From Paralvinella palmiformis (lineage: Eukaryota; Annelida; Polychaeta; Terebellida; Alvinellidae): 64,000 nt of DNA. Below, piece by piece: positions 1 through 20,700 of the stretch. The first letter of the stretch is position 1; every line of letters begins with the position of its first letter. The stretch is taken from positions 506,001 through 570,000 of the forward strand of contig JAODUP010000484.1 of the NCBI GenBank assembly GCA_025642065.1, in the 5' to 3' direction. The notes under the pieces were generated by a model. It had not been told where the DNA came from and made no database searches. It worked only from the letters and a program-made list of their open reading frames with translations. Both the position numbers and the translations under genes were made by a program.

Positions 1-2871
1 TGTTACGCGCAGGTGAGGCTAGTCATCAGGTGTATTAGTATTGCCGATGTAAGGCCTGGTGACTGAACAGCTCTATGTATCCGTAAGTAAATTATCTTCC
101 TAGACCCTTTCACCATTAATATGATTATAATAGGCTTATCAAAAAGTAAGCCTACCCACTACAGGTATCAGATTCACCCAAGCTTCTGCAATAATACAAT
201 TAGTTCTCAGCTGTTTTGCTAGAACAACCTACAGGCTACTGTTACTCCATAAGACCTATTATTTGTTAAGCTCCACGTGTAATATTTTAAACATTACCCA
301 GTAATAAATGCTGAGAGATTATAGATCTTGCATATTGGCTGTGAAACGTGGCTTATGACACGCTGTATTTTATTTTATGGAAATTTTCACAGCTAGTACT
401 GAATATATCCGTATTCCACTGGTACCTTCAGTAACAACTGGCACCTGCAGATAATGGTATGGTCTTTGAACAGGCAGTCTGGACATCATGCAGGTAACCG
501 TACATGCTGGTTCCTATAGAAAGCTACATTTAATCAGTGTTCCAGTAACAAGTGTTCGCTCACACAGATCTACAATGCCAAGGTAACACAGTGTCCAGGT
601 CTAATCATTGTGCTAACAAATAACTCATGATATCAATCATCTTTAAGGTTCTTCAGATCACCTTGCCAAAACAATGACAACATGTAGACACATCATTACT
701 GGGCTAGTATATCATGTTGACACATGCACAGCCAATTAATTTACGACCTACTCCAGCGTCCACTGGCCACTTGTACAAATCTTTCGAAACCTACTACCCA
801 AACAATATGGCTTCATCTGATAATCACATTTTAGAGCCTTTTAATATCACAACTCCACCACAGCACTCCTACACCCCAATGGGTTCTGTCCTGGACAGTG
901 TTATGAAATTGAACTGAGCTCAGGAATGTGTGAAGCATCTTAAAACCTTATCCAAGTACTATTTACTTCTGCTGGATACTCGTTTACTGCCCTAAGTAGA
1001 CACGGGCATGTGGGGAAGAAGTGTTTTGACTTCCAGTGGCAACAAACTGGAACCAAAAGACAAAAGCTCTGGATTGGCAATATTTTGAGCTTTCCAGTAA
1101 CAGAAACTATACAGTCTATAAGCTAAGTCAAGTGGTAGCTTGAATTTGGCTAAGTGAGATATACCACAAATCAAAATACAATATAATGGTGTTGGTTATC
1201 TAGGTCACTACTACGTCAAAAATAACAATATTCAGTTATTTAATTAAATCTCTTGTCCCCAGCCTGGATATCTTGTGTGACAATGACGCCAGCTTTAAAG
1301 GGTTAACATACATGGCTCCAGTACTGGTGGTGAAGATGTTTACAAGACCGGAGGGCAGCAATTGCTGCCAGATCCTCTCTTCTAAGTTAATTAAATAGCA
1401 TTAATATTGCAACACACAAACACACACTATTAAATTAGATCAATATGGGGAGGATGTGATGAGAAAAAGGAACTGAACGCCACCAGACGAGGTCCCTTAC
1501 TATGAGATGACGGAGCCTGCTCTGGTGAGAATTACCATATCTATCTTTATGAAAGAGGATGTCACAAGCAGCAATACTTCATACAGGACAACATACAGCT
1601 CCACAACGTAAAGCTCAGTCATACAGTCACAGCGTCTATCATCAACCACAACAAACACAGAACAACCTTAGAGAACCATGACCTGACTTGATAAACAAAT
1701 ATAGGTATAGAACCTCAGCGGTGTACCTCTCTCCGTGTAACCCAATGAACCCAGTAACCCGAAGAGAACAGTTCACATCTCATCTAATCTACATAAACAT
1801 ACCCAATTCTAAACGGCAGGTGTTATTTCTGTCTAAGAAGCCAGTGGTCAGACCCAGAAATAGGGCCTAAATAAATGCTCAGGAGCTATTGTGTTCTCTA
1901 TTTATCTAGACAGACCCGCCAATGTACAATATAAGCCCTATATCCACTAAGCTACTCCATTACAATTATGTGACCCTTGGCTGACACATAAAGCCCTTCA
2001 TATAATTACACATGTAGGTGTTGCCTATTATAGCCAGTATTTAAGCTCGTTAGGGTCATCAGAGGATAGGGGGTTAACCTGGCAGTTGTTGGTGGTGGTG
2101 TGTTGTCAGATTATCTAGTTAAGAGCTGATCAGATTTGGTCTACACACTGTACATTAAGTACAGAAAACGCTGGCTACAGTAAACGTTTAACAGAGAGCC
2201 AGGATGGATTGTTTGCACCCGGGCAATCAATGCCGAGAGTGTTCAACAAGAATCTGGTATCATCTTTGGCTAAAAACAGCATAAAAACTGTGCAGCAATA
2301 TTCGCGGTAATACTGCGTCACAGCAAAATACTGAACTAGACAATAACAGGGCAAGTGGGGGAGACTGGGTACACACTTCATGAGACTAACTGTCGAAATA
2401 TACTGGTAGTGTGCCAGACATCATGAATGATGCATTTCAGTTCATCCATAGCAACATCAACAACCAAATTAATGTGTTACTTGCTTACTTGCAAAATGCC
2501 AACACAATTTTACTGTGTGACAAATTCATGTTAGTTTACTGCACAACAGCTTATCATAGAGTGAATGATTCTATAGATAGCTATACTAGTATGTCTCTCA
2601 TGTTACCTTTCTGTGTGTAAAACTGTGTGTGCACATACAAACACCTTATCATCGGCATGCACAGAGTGAAGGTTTTTATAGATAGCTCTACTAATATGTC
2701 TCTCACCCTATATTTGTGTGTGTGTGTATGTATATATATTTTCCCAGCCAGCTGATGATATCCCATTATTAAAAAACATACACTCTTCAATTTGATGAAT
2801 TCTGCTAAGAATTAAATACTCTGATTAACCACAGAAACGTATTTCATCATTTACTACATATAAAAACCTAC
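1..2871. other. Probable intron of the ERR gene, no exon seen
   Basis: The last visible ERR exon ends at 2872 (minus strand) with a GT donor in phase 1, so transcription continues leftwards through this stretch. I looked for the rest of the ligand-binding domain on the minus strand (the helix 3-5 signature, the dimerisation helix, the C-terminal activation helix) and found none. The short open frames here have no coding character. A CA/TA-rich simple tract lies near 2715-2740. The remaining ERR exons are most likely left of the window. Confidence 0.5.
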
Positions 2872-8913
<6,042 letters not shown>

Positions 8914-9040
8914 CTTGGCTTATAACTGCGACGTTGACCAGTGACAATTTGAGAAGAATATATCCTACCAAATTACGAACTTCGGCTACTCGCTAAAACA
9001 CAGCTTCGCTCAGTACCAAATTAGGCACAGACAGATGGCG
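8914..9040 (-). other. Candidate ERR 5' untranslated exon and promoter side
   Basis: On the minus strand a consensus donor (GCCAAG then gtgagc) ends at 8914. Joined to the ERR acceptor at 7808, the frame stays open back to an in-frame TAA, with no ATG before the MMEYD start. That is what a leader exon should look like. A second possible donor lies at 8648. An ATGGCGCC motif resembling a YY1 site sits near 9036-9043 and an inverted CCAAT box near 8717. The upstream edge of the exon (about 9040) is a guess. Confidence 0.35.
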
Positions 9041-9659
9041 CCAGCAGTATTGCTGTTGACGTCAATAAGCAAGTCAATGTCAAGGATGAATGTTAAAGGA
9101 CAAAGGGATAGCGGCAAGAACGTGCACATTTTGATCCAGTGCGCATGCTCGGTAAGGCCACATGAATTAATTTCTTGGATTGATATGTTGGTTGGCAATA
9201 CCTTTTTTCGTAGGAACAAATTTTTTCGAAAGATTACTATACTTGGTTTGTAACATTCAATAAGTAATAATAATTTTGTAATCAACGCACAAAATGAAGG
9301 ACCAGCGTCACTAATAAATTATTTTATATCCCATGGAAGGATACCAATCATTAATGATCCGTAATAACTTTTAAAATCATGAGTAATTTTTTTGCTGATA
9401 TTAAAGTGTGTTTTGATGATTCACTAATATTCTTGCTTTCTTATCACAAGCAACACATCGAATAACTTCAAATTAACTTTGGGCCGCTTTTGGCAAAATG
9501 AGCAGAACAAGTCACCATAGCACAGAATATCGCAACTATTCTAGTAAGACCGGATCCAACAGTTACGGGGTACATATTCCGTACACACTGCATCAAAATA
9601 TTTTCTTGTTTAAAAAAAGATTTCTGGTTTATTTGTGAAAATATTATAAACATGTATAT

Positions 9660-9666
9660 AAAAACT

Positions 9667-9701
<35 letters not shown>

Positions 9702-9832
9702 CATGCCTGAAGATGATATATAACATGTGTTTATTATATTATTTTTACAAATAAAGTAGAAACTTTAAAAAAGATAATTACATATAACCTGTGTAACGTG
9801 TTTATTATATATATATATATATATATATATAC
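9660..9832. repeat. Two (TA)n tracts in a local duplication
   Basis: TA dinucleotide runs at about 9670-9698 and 9806-9830. Both are flanked by related sequence (an ACCTGTGTTACATGTTT-like segment recurs around 9725, 9787 and 9836), so this is a degenerate local tandem repeat carrying microsatellites. Confidence 0.7.
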
Positions 9833-10194
9833 AAAACCTGTGTTACATGTTTGCTATATTTCCCAAATGCACCAGAAACTTAAAAACGTTAAATAATTGA
9901 TCCCATTTAAAACGTATGCAGTAATTCAACAATCATTACAATGGATTAAAATTATACGAAACTATCACCATGGTGATGGTCACTTTTTTTAGGCGCTAAG
10001 ACAAAACAACCTTCGATATACATTCCCATTTCCTCATCAGCTGCAGTCAATCAAGTGATATTTAACTTTGTAGATTATTACTCACCAAATCTATCTGGCT
10101 GTTTAGCAGAAGTTACATTATAATTATCTTGTAGAACCATAAACTCTAGGCCCTTGGCCTTTTCAAAAGTCGCCGGCATTTTTACGGATGCTCA

Positions 10195-10314
10195 TGCGCA
10201 GTAGGTCAAACAAGACTTCCGGTTCCATTGAGTGCCGTTTGGGGTTTCTTATGTTGACCTTCAAGTTGTGCAAGACGAATAAGGCACGCTTTGAAGAAGC
10301 GCAAACGGCGAAAT
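10195..10314 (+). promoter_or_regulatory. Promoter-proximal region of the TsuA-like gene with an ERR-type site
   Basis: Just upstream of the transporter start, TGACCTTCA at 10255-10263 is on the other strand TGAAGGTCA, an exact match to TNAAGGTCA, the ERR/SF-1 extended half-site. A further AGGTCA lies at 10202-10207. An ETS-like ACTTCCGG is at about 10215-10222. No TATA box is evident. The motifs are short and could be chance. The pairing with an ERR gene next door is the reason to note them. Confidence 0.4.
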
Positions 10315-13300
10315 ATGGCTTCTGGTAGCTCAAACGAGGAACATTTGACGAAAAGGTTCGTCCATAGCGATGCACAATCTTCAGACACTGACAATACTGC
10401 AGGCGACAGTGGAGACGGTGTCCCCAAGTCAAGCTCATGGCAGCACTGGGGAAACACAAAATCGGCGTCTCTTGGCAAGTGTCTGTTGTGTGTCATATGT
10501 GGCCTCATCTTCGGTTTTGTGTTGGAGAAATCAAGGAGTAAGTATTTCAAAAAAGCACACATGCCTCAATCTCCCTTACGCTATCAAGTTGATTTGCTTT
10601 CTCCTTCTGAGCATTATGATTTGATGACATAACGCTGGTTTCGGTGTTTGACAACTCTCACTATAGCCACGCCCCCTCCCGACGAGATTTTGTATATTTC
10701 TTTGTTTATATTCTTATGTGTGGGGATGGTGATTTTGAAAGTGTTTAATCCTATTCACTTATTTTACACTGCATGGTATTATAATAAATAATGCTCTGCA
10801 TGATGAGTGGTTGATCTATATTTATATTAAATATGCTTGGAAAATAATGTGGTGTGTTTGTGTGTGATTTTCATTTTAACATTTGTTCTGGTTTTGTGTA
10901 ATATAAATATGTGCTTATTATTAACTTGAATCATGCATAATACTTGTATTGGGCTTGTCTTCCCAATTTAATTTCACCTTTAGAAGACAACATAGCTGAA
11001 CTACAAATTTGTTTAACATGGCAATACATGGTCCTCTATTTACTTGTAATTATGTCACTGACCTAATACTTAGCAGGTACACAGGTGTGTCTGTCATGAT
11101 CTAGGTTCACTGTGCGCTATTTTTAACTTAAGTAATGCTTGTTTTTTTTCTTTCTATGTCTAAGCTGTACCAGCAGTTGTGTTAATGAGCTATTGTATCT
11201 GACAATTTATAGGCATCACTTTTAGGTAGGGCTGGTCTGAAGATAGTGCCAGGCCCCCTTTTGTGTAAAACTGAGTATACTAGATACATTACTGAAGGAG
11301 CTTGTGGCTTATTTTATTTGAAGGTCTATCTGCATTAAACAACTTTTTGGTCCATAAACTTGAATGAAATTATCTTTTAGAATTTCTGAGCATACTGCAC
11401 AAATAATTTAAACCTAAGCAGATCTATGGGATGGTTCAAGCATCTCAACTCCCATTTTATTTGTTACCCCCCCCCTCTTTTAGAGTACCCTCTCTTAGAA
11501 ATATGCTACAGCTCAAAACAAATAACTACCTCCTTGGATATTATAGATATTAAATTTAATCAGGTCAAAGTACTGGTTCAGTCCAACTTCACTTTCATTG
11601 ATGACAAAGGGAGAGACAACTAAGAACACACATGTTATGTGAATTAAAACATCTGAATGTCATTAATTGTTTAATGCTTTTCTAAAATTTTAAAATAAAA
11701 TACTTAATTGTTAAATACTTTCAGGATGATGGGAAATAACTGACATTTCAGTTGTCCGGCATTATAAATTTACTGTACCTACTAACCTCACACACCTGTT
11801 GTCCAAACAACAATAGCTCAATCAAGCATCTTTTCAGTGTAATGTTCATTTATGCTCAAACCTTTCACAGGATAAGACTTTGTTGGGGTTGAATTGCTTC
11901 TTTTAATTGAAGCTACTTCACTTTTCCCGCTAGATACGTTGATGTGATGGACAAAGATGCTTAAAATGTTTCAAACATTTTCATTGAAAAAGTGGATCTT
12001 TTATCTCTCATAGATTCAGAGTTTGTTCTTAAATGCTCCCATTAAAAAGATGTTATAAATGTTTTATGTAAATTAGAGAGACTAAATTTGTATTTGCCCA
12101 GTATCTGTATATCCAATTAACACCGAGAGGCACACATGTATTGTAATTTTATTCTGTGCATTAGCATGTAAGAAGCATCAGGATGGGTTATGAATACTAT
12201 GATATATACGATTGTGGCATTACAGTTTTTAATGCATGAATGTAATCTTGTTTCAAGATATAACATAGCATTATTCTTACAATTTAGTTCCAAGTGAGTG
12301 ATTGTTTTTTTAGCTTCTACACCTGGTACATAAAGTGAAGTGGCAGCTCCCTTGGGAAATATCTCACAAACAAGTTTTATTCGAACCCACAGCACAGTGC
12401 TCTATCCACTGTGTTATCAGAGTGCCCTGCAATTTAGTACAAGTATCACTTACAAACCTTGTTTGAATTTATATCATTGTTAGGAAGTCAGTTAATTAAT
12501 ATATACCCCTTTAGCTTCAGGTCATTCAAGGTGACCTGGATATGTTTAACATGTCACTGAAGCATGAATAAAGCTGTAGGTAAAGTGAGGTAGACATACA
12601 GTATCAAGATGGAAGTGTGTTGTGTATAACTATAAGTGAATGCCTGCAAAAAATCTATCTTTCTAGGTGAGGGTACAAGACAGGACATGTTATCTTGTGA
12701 TGTGGTCTTCTCTGTTGTGTATGGCTCTGTTTAAATGATGCTGTACTGTGTTTTGTGCCAGTGATAACTCATTTAATGGACATCACAAGAGCATTGAGTT
12801 GTATTCAATGCACGTTAGTCTGAATAGCAGTTATTAACATGACAATAGCGAGAAAGATGCAGATGGTGTATAAACTATAATATAATGCTCTCCCATTGGA
12901 ATTAATTCTAAATAAATTGATATGTTGAATTTGATGGCATATTTAGTTGTGACAAAGCCTGGCCAATAATCTGGCTAACTTTTCCTACCACCACTAGTAC
13001 TACAGTGTTGTGGCTGGGGTTTGAATCCTGAACCTCCATGCCCGATAAGTGTGGAATATCTTATCCCAATTCGATCAGACACAGATGATATGATATAATT
13101 TATTATTGTTATATTACTTTATGTTGTAACAATTAACAAGATGTTTTTGAGTGTCAGTGACTTGTTTATGTGATATTACTTATTAGTGATAGATACTTTT
13201 GTCATTTTACCCATCAATGATTCAAGCTATATTTCGGCAAAATTATATTCACGTTAAAATAGATGAAACAGCTTTTTATTATGCTGTGTGTATTACCAAC

Positions 13301-16300
13301 TTTTTGTTTTAATGGCATAACATGCTTTTAAATTTATTTGCTGATAACATTAAGTTTGTGTACCTGTACTTTGGTTATTGGAAGTTGTTCACAAAAATCT
13401 CCTGAAAACTGTAGGTATGTTGATCACCGAGTATTAGTCTAGATTGTTATTCTTTTGCCCATTAATGTGCCGGTATGTAATTGGGTGTCCTATAATCCAC
13501 TGCTTTAAAGCGGGATCACCTACAGCCATTTAGTTCTTCTGTGAGTGCTGATGATAGGTCAGGTCTCCAAACTTAATTGTGTTTCAAATAAATAATAATT
13601 TGGTTTGATTACAAGTTGTCCCAACTTTGTGGAATCTTCCTTCAGCAATTTGACACTGCTTCATCCTGGAAGTTAAGTAACAATATTATCCTTCCCTGAA
13701 AAATTTGGGTTTGATTTTAAATGAATTTAATTTGGGAACAACAATTTTTATAACCTCTTTTAGAGACCCACAACTGTTGTAATCTGTCCAAAACAAACCA
13801 TTTACTGGTTTTGGCTTGATTTAAATAATGTAATATTCATCACTGAAATTTGTGGCTGTACTTTCTAGACATAAAATCAAGAAGTTTGTGATCCAAACCC
13901 CATTGTGCTGTGTAGAAAATGTTCTGAAAAGTTTTCCTATAGACCTATATGAAAGATTACTACTAGTTTTATAGGTTTAGCATTGCTAAGTCTGTTGTGA
14001 ATCATGCCAAATGTGGAAATTATACATTTGATTGATAAAGATGATGCTGAAGCAGAGAGTAATCGGTTCAAGAAACTTGGACATGTCACCACACTTAATT
14101 GCTCTCCACCAAGTTATAACACAGACAATTAATCTAGTTACTGTCATTGGCTGTCAATACTAAAGGAGCCACAATAAGAATTATTAGTTAACTCCTGCAA
14201 AGATTGGTATAATCCCAGAACTTGTCAAGTGTCATATGAAATCATGCTTGAGTGTTATTAAAAGATGGAATGAAAGCATTATATAATTTTTGTTGGTTTT
14301 AAAAATAATATTTGTACTTTGAACACTTGTTTGAAATGTTATTTTGGATGGGATGATAAAAATATTATTTACATATTTTCCCCACAGATGTCTGAACCTG
14401 CCAACCCTATGTGAAATGTCAGTTTTCATATAAAGCTGAAAGTGAATCATCCACACTTTATGTTTTACCTTCAATGACCTCTACGGTCATACTCAAGGAT
14501 ACTTTTGGGTTTGTTGGCTATGGTGTTGAACTAATAGAAACCATCCTGTGTATAGTACACCCCCACATAGTTTGACCTTGTTTAAACCTGAAAGGTCACA
14601 CCCAAGCTTGATGGACTTAAAATTGCTGAATACATTATAGATTGACATTATTACTGAAAATATTTTATCAAGTCATCTAGAATATCACTGAATAAATATT
14701 AACACGGAGATAACTGATTAAATCTTGACAATGTTTCAAAGCATAGGAAATATTTGAGTAATTAGTGTTTGGGGAAGATCACATGGCTGACAATTAAAGT
14801 GTGGAAATGCACTGGTACAGTAGATCACAAATCATTAATACAACCTCAATTAAACAAAGGATTTAATACAGATAATATTTCTTTCTATATCCCTCTTTCT
14901 GTGTGTGTGTGTGTGAAACACATGCAGAGCACTGGGCAGTCAAGTACATGATTTAATTTATTTTCTTTCCAGTATTTGAGCCAAAGTATATGAGAAACCA
15001 AATGGTAATGGGCAAGTTTGTTTTGCTGAAAGTGTTTATGGCTGCTGTTGTTTCAGGTTGGTATCGTTTTGCTTTACCGTATTGATTTCATTGTCTCCAT
15101 CTATAGCTTGGTGACTTGCCAAGTGCCGTAGAACATGAAGTCTTATTGTATGTGAGGCATATTTATGTTACAGTTAATCTGTCTAATTGGGTAATATGTA
15201 TATTATCTGAAATTTTCACGTAATACATCAATTGCTAACTGAGATTTAATACAGGTTACCTGAAATTTTCAGGTAATATACATATTACTTGATTATGTAG
15301 ATTAATTGTAACATATACATGCTGTAATTATTGTGTTCAGTTGTATTTGTGCCAATGCATTCAGTATGAAACTAGTTGTGACAGCTTAAATATTTAAAGT
15401 AAGGTTAATAAATGTGCTTGTTTCAAGGCAAAAACTACTAGATCTAGTAGTTTAGATGTCATCTAGATATCGTTTATAGATGTGTTTGTGTATATTTTGT
15501 CTTTACAATTTAGCCAAATATGGGGTATCATTTGTAATTATTTTTTTACATATACATATGCTTAAGAAACAAATTTAGTATAAGAGTGCTTCTTGTGTGA
15601 CATGTTTTAATAGTATTTTGACAAACATCAGTCTAAGGAACTGTTTTCATAATTGACGAGTTATCTGTGGCATACATTAGATTTTATAAATTACAGTAAA
15701 ACCTTTCTTGGGCATGTTTCATCAAATCTTTTATCTATAAAATAATGTTGTTTATGTTTTAGGTATGTTGGGCATGTCACTTCTTGCAATGATTCCAACA
15801 ACACATCGACAGTTCATGTTTACTTGTAATAAGTATTTTGAGAAGCTAGATGGTAATGGTGTGCTCTCCAGTGTAGTTGGAGGTTCCTTGCTTGGTATAG
15901 GAATGGTATTGTGTGGTGCTGTAAGTATATAAATATATAATGTCTTTTTTAACGTACAGCAAGAATCGGTTAATATGGACATCATTTATTCAGCAAATGG
16001 ACCTTCCAACACACTTTTGTCTGTCATGGATTAAGCTCCATTATAAATGACCATTTAATCCAGCAGACTCGTGTCCTGACTCCGACAGTTCATTTTGCCA
16101 ACAGAATGTGAGATTTCAGTGTAAAATGGCCTTAACAATCCAACAACACGAAAAGTTTACGAAATATTTCCACTGGTTCATTCATGCCAGACACACCGAC
16201 ATGTTGTCGGTAATGGTTAATTAACCAGCCTATGTGTGATCTTTCTGATGAGCAGATCATGACTCGACATTCACTTTTATCTGACATATTATCATGTAAC

Positions 16301-17698
16301 AAACTTTGTCGGAATAATGGATTCTCTCTGTATGTGGGTAGCATTAATGAAATCTGGGCAAGGAATGTGCTGTAAGCCTTATAATGCACTGGGTGAGTGG
16401 TCATATCCTTTGAAGGAATAGAAAGTCAGTGATTCTTCTGTTTTGATATGTAACATGCTTTATATATTGTTGGATGTGCTGTTCTGTGGGATGTACTTGG
16501 TGGAATCCTTAAGATGTTGAACTTACAGAATAAATTTAGATGAGAATCTTCTCTATTTGAAGTGGGCTTAAAGGTGAAATATGTGAGGTTTTAATATTAG
16601 AAATGCTGATTGTTCAACACCTGGCAGACCTCCTATATGTGGTTAGAGGTCTAATTTTTATTATAACTAATGGTATATGAAAGTACAATTAAATTTGTTC
16701 TGGATGTACTACTATCGCATAAGTGTGGCTAAGTGAAGTTCAAAGGGACAGTTCACTCTCAGATAATATTACTTAAATATGTAATACTTATAACAGTAAA
16801 CCAAAATTTCACAATAATAATCACAAACTATACATGATATGGATATAAAGAAACAATCCAAATTACTGGAGGGCCGCCATTACGGATATCAGATTCGAAG
16901 GCAGCAAGGAGAAAAGTCAAGTGCTCTGACGTCACCTGGGCCAGGAGTACACAGAGTTCACATAAACATCAGTTAGCGTTCCCTGTTCTCTTCGTGCTTT
17001 CTTCGATGATTCCGCTTTCTTCAAAACAATTTAAATCATCTTCTAATGGTTCTTCTGGCTCAAATTAATATGGTGTAAAACTTAGTGAGATTACTATGTT
17101 TTATTCTGGAATTATTTTTGGCTAACACTTCACATGCTTTTAAATGGGTTATACAGACTTCTGGTCAAATGGCTTGGTTCAAGTAATGTTAGCATTCAGG
17201 AGCCACCGGTTTGGGTCTAGATTCAAAATTATGGCACACACAGGCCATTAATAGTCGATTAATCAGCATTTTTAACTGGATTATTTAATATGTGGGTGAT
17301 TGTTTTCACATCATTTATGATATTTGTGAACATAGCTGTATTAATCCTGAAAATTTGAAATGAAGGTGAACTGTTTCTTTAACCTAAATAGACTTGATCA
17401 GTAACCAACTTCCTGTAGTTCTCAGATACTCAGTTTATTAACTGAATCAGGATGTTAATCTGAATTTGTGTATAACTTTCTCACCATTTAATCTAGTCTA
17501 AAATACTTTGGACATTGTGAGTGTGTGTGTGTTTATTATGACACTATAATATTCTATTATGTGGAAACATTATGCTGGTAAGCACTTAAGTGATGTTTTA
17601 CAGGTTTAGTTTTTTTCATTACCTTCATCAGTTCATGCACACACACAACATATAAATATACTCCTATATGTGCTTCGAGTAATCTTCTTACAGATTAC

Positions 17699-17737
<39 letters not shown>

Positions 17738-20700
17738 CCTTATAGGGCACTATACAAATTGTGTACATTATTATTTATATTTACAAATGTATTATAAACA
17801 AACTGTTACCTTTTTGTTTTGAGTCGTGCCGAACTTATTTCTGCTGAACATGATGACAAATAGGTTAGAATGTTCAACTTAATTAAAAGAATTTTTTTTC
17901 ATTTCAGTGTCCCACAACAATCCTTTGTCAGCTTGGTGCTGGTTTACCTAGTGCAGGTAATCATTTAATGGTCTAAATCATCAACTAAATTGTTAAATTT
18001 TAAACTCCATGATGATCTTTTCTTAGTATCTTATGGATGTCAATAACTGTCTCCCTGTTATTGGTTTTATTATAGTATATGCTATTGCTGGAGGCTTTTT
18101 TGGCACCCTAATCTATGGTCTTCTTAATCCTGTAATTGATAAAATGTTGGCACCAAGCATTAGCGAAAACAGCAATCCGTAAGTAGTAATGTACATTAAA
18201 TATAAGGTGATAAGATACAGACAGCATAAGTAAATGTTTTTCACAAATTATTTCAATCTTAGAGTGTTATCCACCATTGTCGTCAATAGCAATTCATTCA
18301 TTTATTTTGAAGGTGGATAGGTTCACCATATTTTGTACTAGCTTTACCTCTGGTGGCCATGTTTGGGATTCTGGTCTGCGCATTTGAAATTCTTTTTCCA
18401 TGGAACAGTGAAATCCAGGTCAGTTATTTACACTTAACCTGTTTATTTTAATCTAGTTTTATCAATACAGTTGATTAATATGTTGAAACCATACAATTCT
18501 ATATATTTATTTAAAATTTGTTGTCTAGATGAAGATGCCTAATGCACCACTGTTAGAGAGGAAGGCTTGGCCACCATACATCAGTGGACTGATCTCGGGC
18601 TTCGTACAGGTTCCACTAATACTGGGCATTGGTCAGACGTTAGGTGTCAGCAGCAGTCTGATCACGTTGCTATCAGTTTTCTTTGTTGGACCCATAAAAT
18701 CACTGTCGCCGTTCATTTGTAGTTTTAGGAATGGATTCCGCAAGTGGTGGCAGGTAATGTTGATAATCCTTTCTGTATACCATCATGTATAGGATTAGTT
18801 TAATATCGTTTGTTATGATTGATGTTTCAGTCTAGATAAGTTATATCGTTTGTTATGATTGATTCGTTTAATAGGTATTGCATTTCAATGCGTTATTTTA
18901 GATACAGACATATAGTGTATCAGATTTGTTCTTGTTTTGGGGAGGAGGTGGTCTTTAACACTGTTGTCTGACGAGCTTTTTTGTTTCTTGTAGATGTTTT
19001 TACTGATTAGAAGGTAAATTTTCTAACTTTTGTTTCTTCACTTTGTCCGACTTTATTTCAATTATTAAAGTCTGTGTTAATATCTATGGCTGCCCTTCAG
19101 TCATTTGTCTTGATTGTGATCAGAACTGAGTGTAAACAAGTGATTTCTAATGCGTGTTTACTGGATATTTCTGTCCTACTGCATTAATTAGTTTCTACAT
19201 TTTGTGCCATTAATGATGATATGAATGGAGTGGCAGTTTGTTAATTTTAGAATTTAGTTACACAAAGCAGTCACTGTCTTTTGTATAAGAGGGGAAAGGT
19301 CCTTTTTAAAATTAAAATTGACATCTGGGGAATTTTGTAGAAAGGATATTTGAATGACCATAATTATACAGTTTTTCATTACTTATTATTGGTAGTTGTG
19401 CATTATTTCAGTACACTCCGATTGAATTCATTATTGTTGTGTTACAAAAAGAGAGTGGCTGTATCTAGTGTGATAGTTATTAATACTGTCCCCATTTTTA
19501 TTTTCACGCCAAACAGTCTATTTGATCAAATGACATGATTTTGACTTTGTTTTATATCCTGCCCATAATCCTATTGTTAACACTGGTATATTGTAGGGTT
19601 CCTTTTTAGGTGGTTCTGGTTGCATTTATCTACCTGTCACTAGATACAGTGGTAGTTTAAAAAAGAACAGTAGTAAATATGATCAGATATTTTGAGGTAT
19701 TTTTGTTTCAGATTTTCAAGTTTGTCCTTGTGATGTCTGTTTCACAACTGTAGTATTTATTTTGACTCTAACTACTTAGGTAACAGAATGATAACCTAAT
19801 AATAATAACAATAATAATCATAGTTATGGCACTAGTTTTTACACACATGGTGTATTTTGTGGGTACAGTAATCTGATTATAGCTATCTCTATAAGAAAAT
19901 ATTATAAGGTTGTTAAGGCATGTGTTTCTTTGTGTGCACACAAACACACACAAAGAGAGAGTGGGTGGAATTACTTTAAGCCACTGGATAAGGCTGATTA
20001 CCATAAACAATTATGACTAAAACAATTATTACGAGATGGTTAGGATAAAAATTTCTTTCTTAGTTTTAGGACTCTGCTCTATCATAAAAATTGGCCATTA
20101 TACGTGATTATTATAACAGTGGAGTTTACTGTATTGTCTTGTTTATCAGTTTATTTGTGGGCCTCCATTTCATTCGTTCTTACAGTTAATGATATTCACT
20201 TTATTATGGTTACAATCATGCAAGTGCTTAAACACTCGATTAAAACATGCACTAGCTGTGTTAGACATCAAACTTGTAATAATTATGTCAGTTTTAATAC
20301 TTAGTTGGACACTGCTACATCTAAAAAGAACGAACAGATTCTTATACCTCTGGAGATTCTGATTGCTTGTACATGTATTATTATTATTGTACATTACTGG
20401 TTGGATAAAGACAGTCACCACGATGTCAATTATTGATTTCAACAGAAATTGTGGATTTGATAGAAATAAAGTTGTGTTATTTAGTGGTCTAATGGTTTAA
20501 TATGCGAACTGTTTAATAACTTGATATTTCTATCAACATCGGCTGTTCGTATTTATTGTTGAAAGTTAAAAATGTGTAGATGGTAGTTTTGTTGTTATAC
20601 AAACCATACTGTGTCTAATACTTCTAATCATTAACACAATCCTTCTAATCATGAGTTATACTTTTCTTTGTGCCTTATTCTCATAGAAATTTGTTACTTA

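Noticed and set aside
992..1174. Possible ERR ligand-binding-domain exon
   Set aside because: The translated frame has none of the conserved helices and no suitable splice sites.
10163..10562. Minus-strand frames opposite the first transporter exon
   Set aside because: They are shadows of the plus-strand exon; only the plus strand continues in frame through all nine exons.
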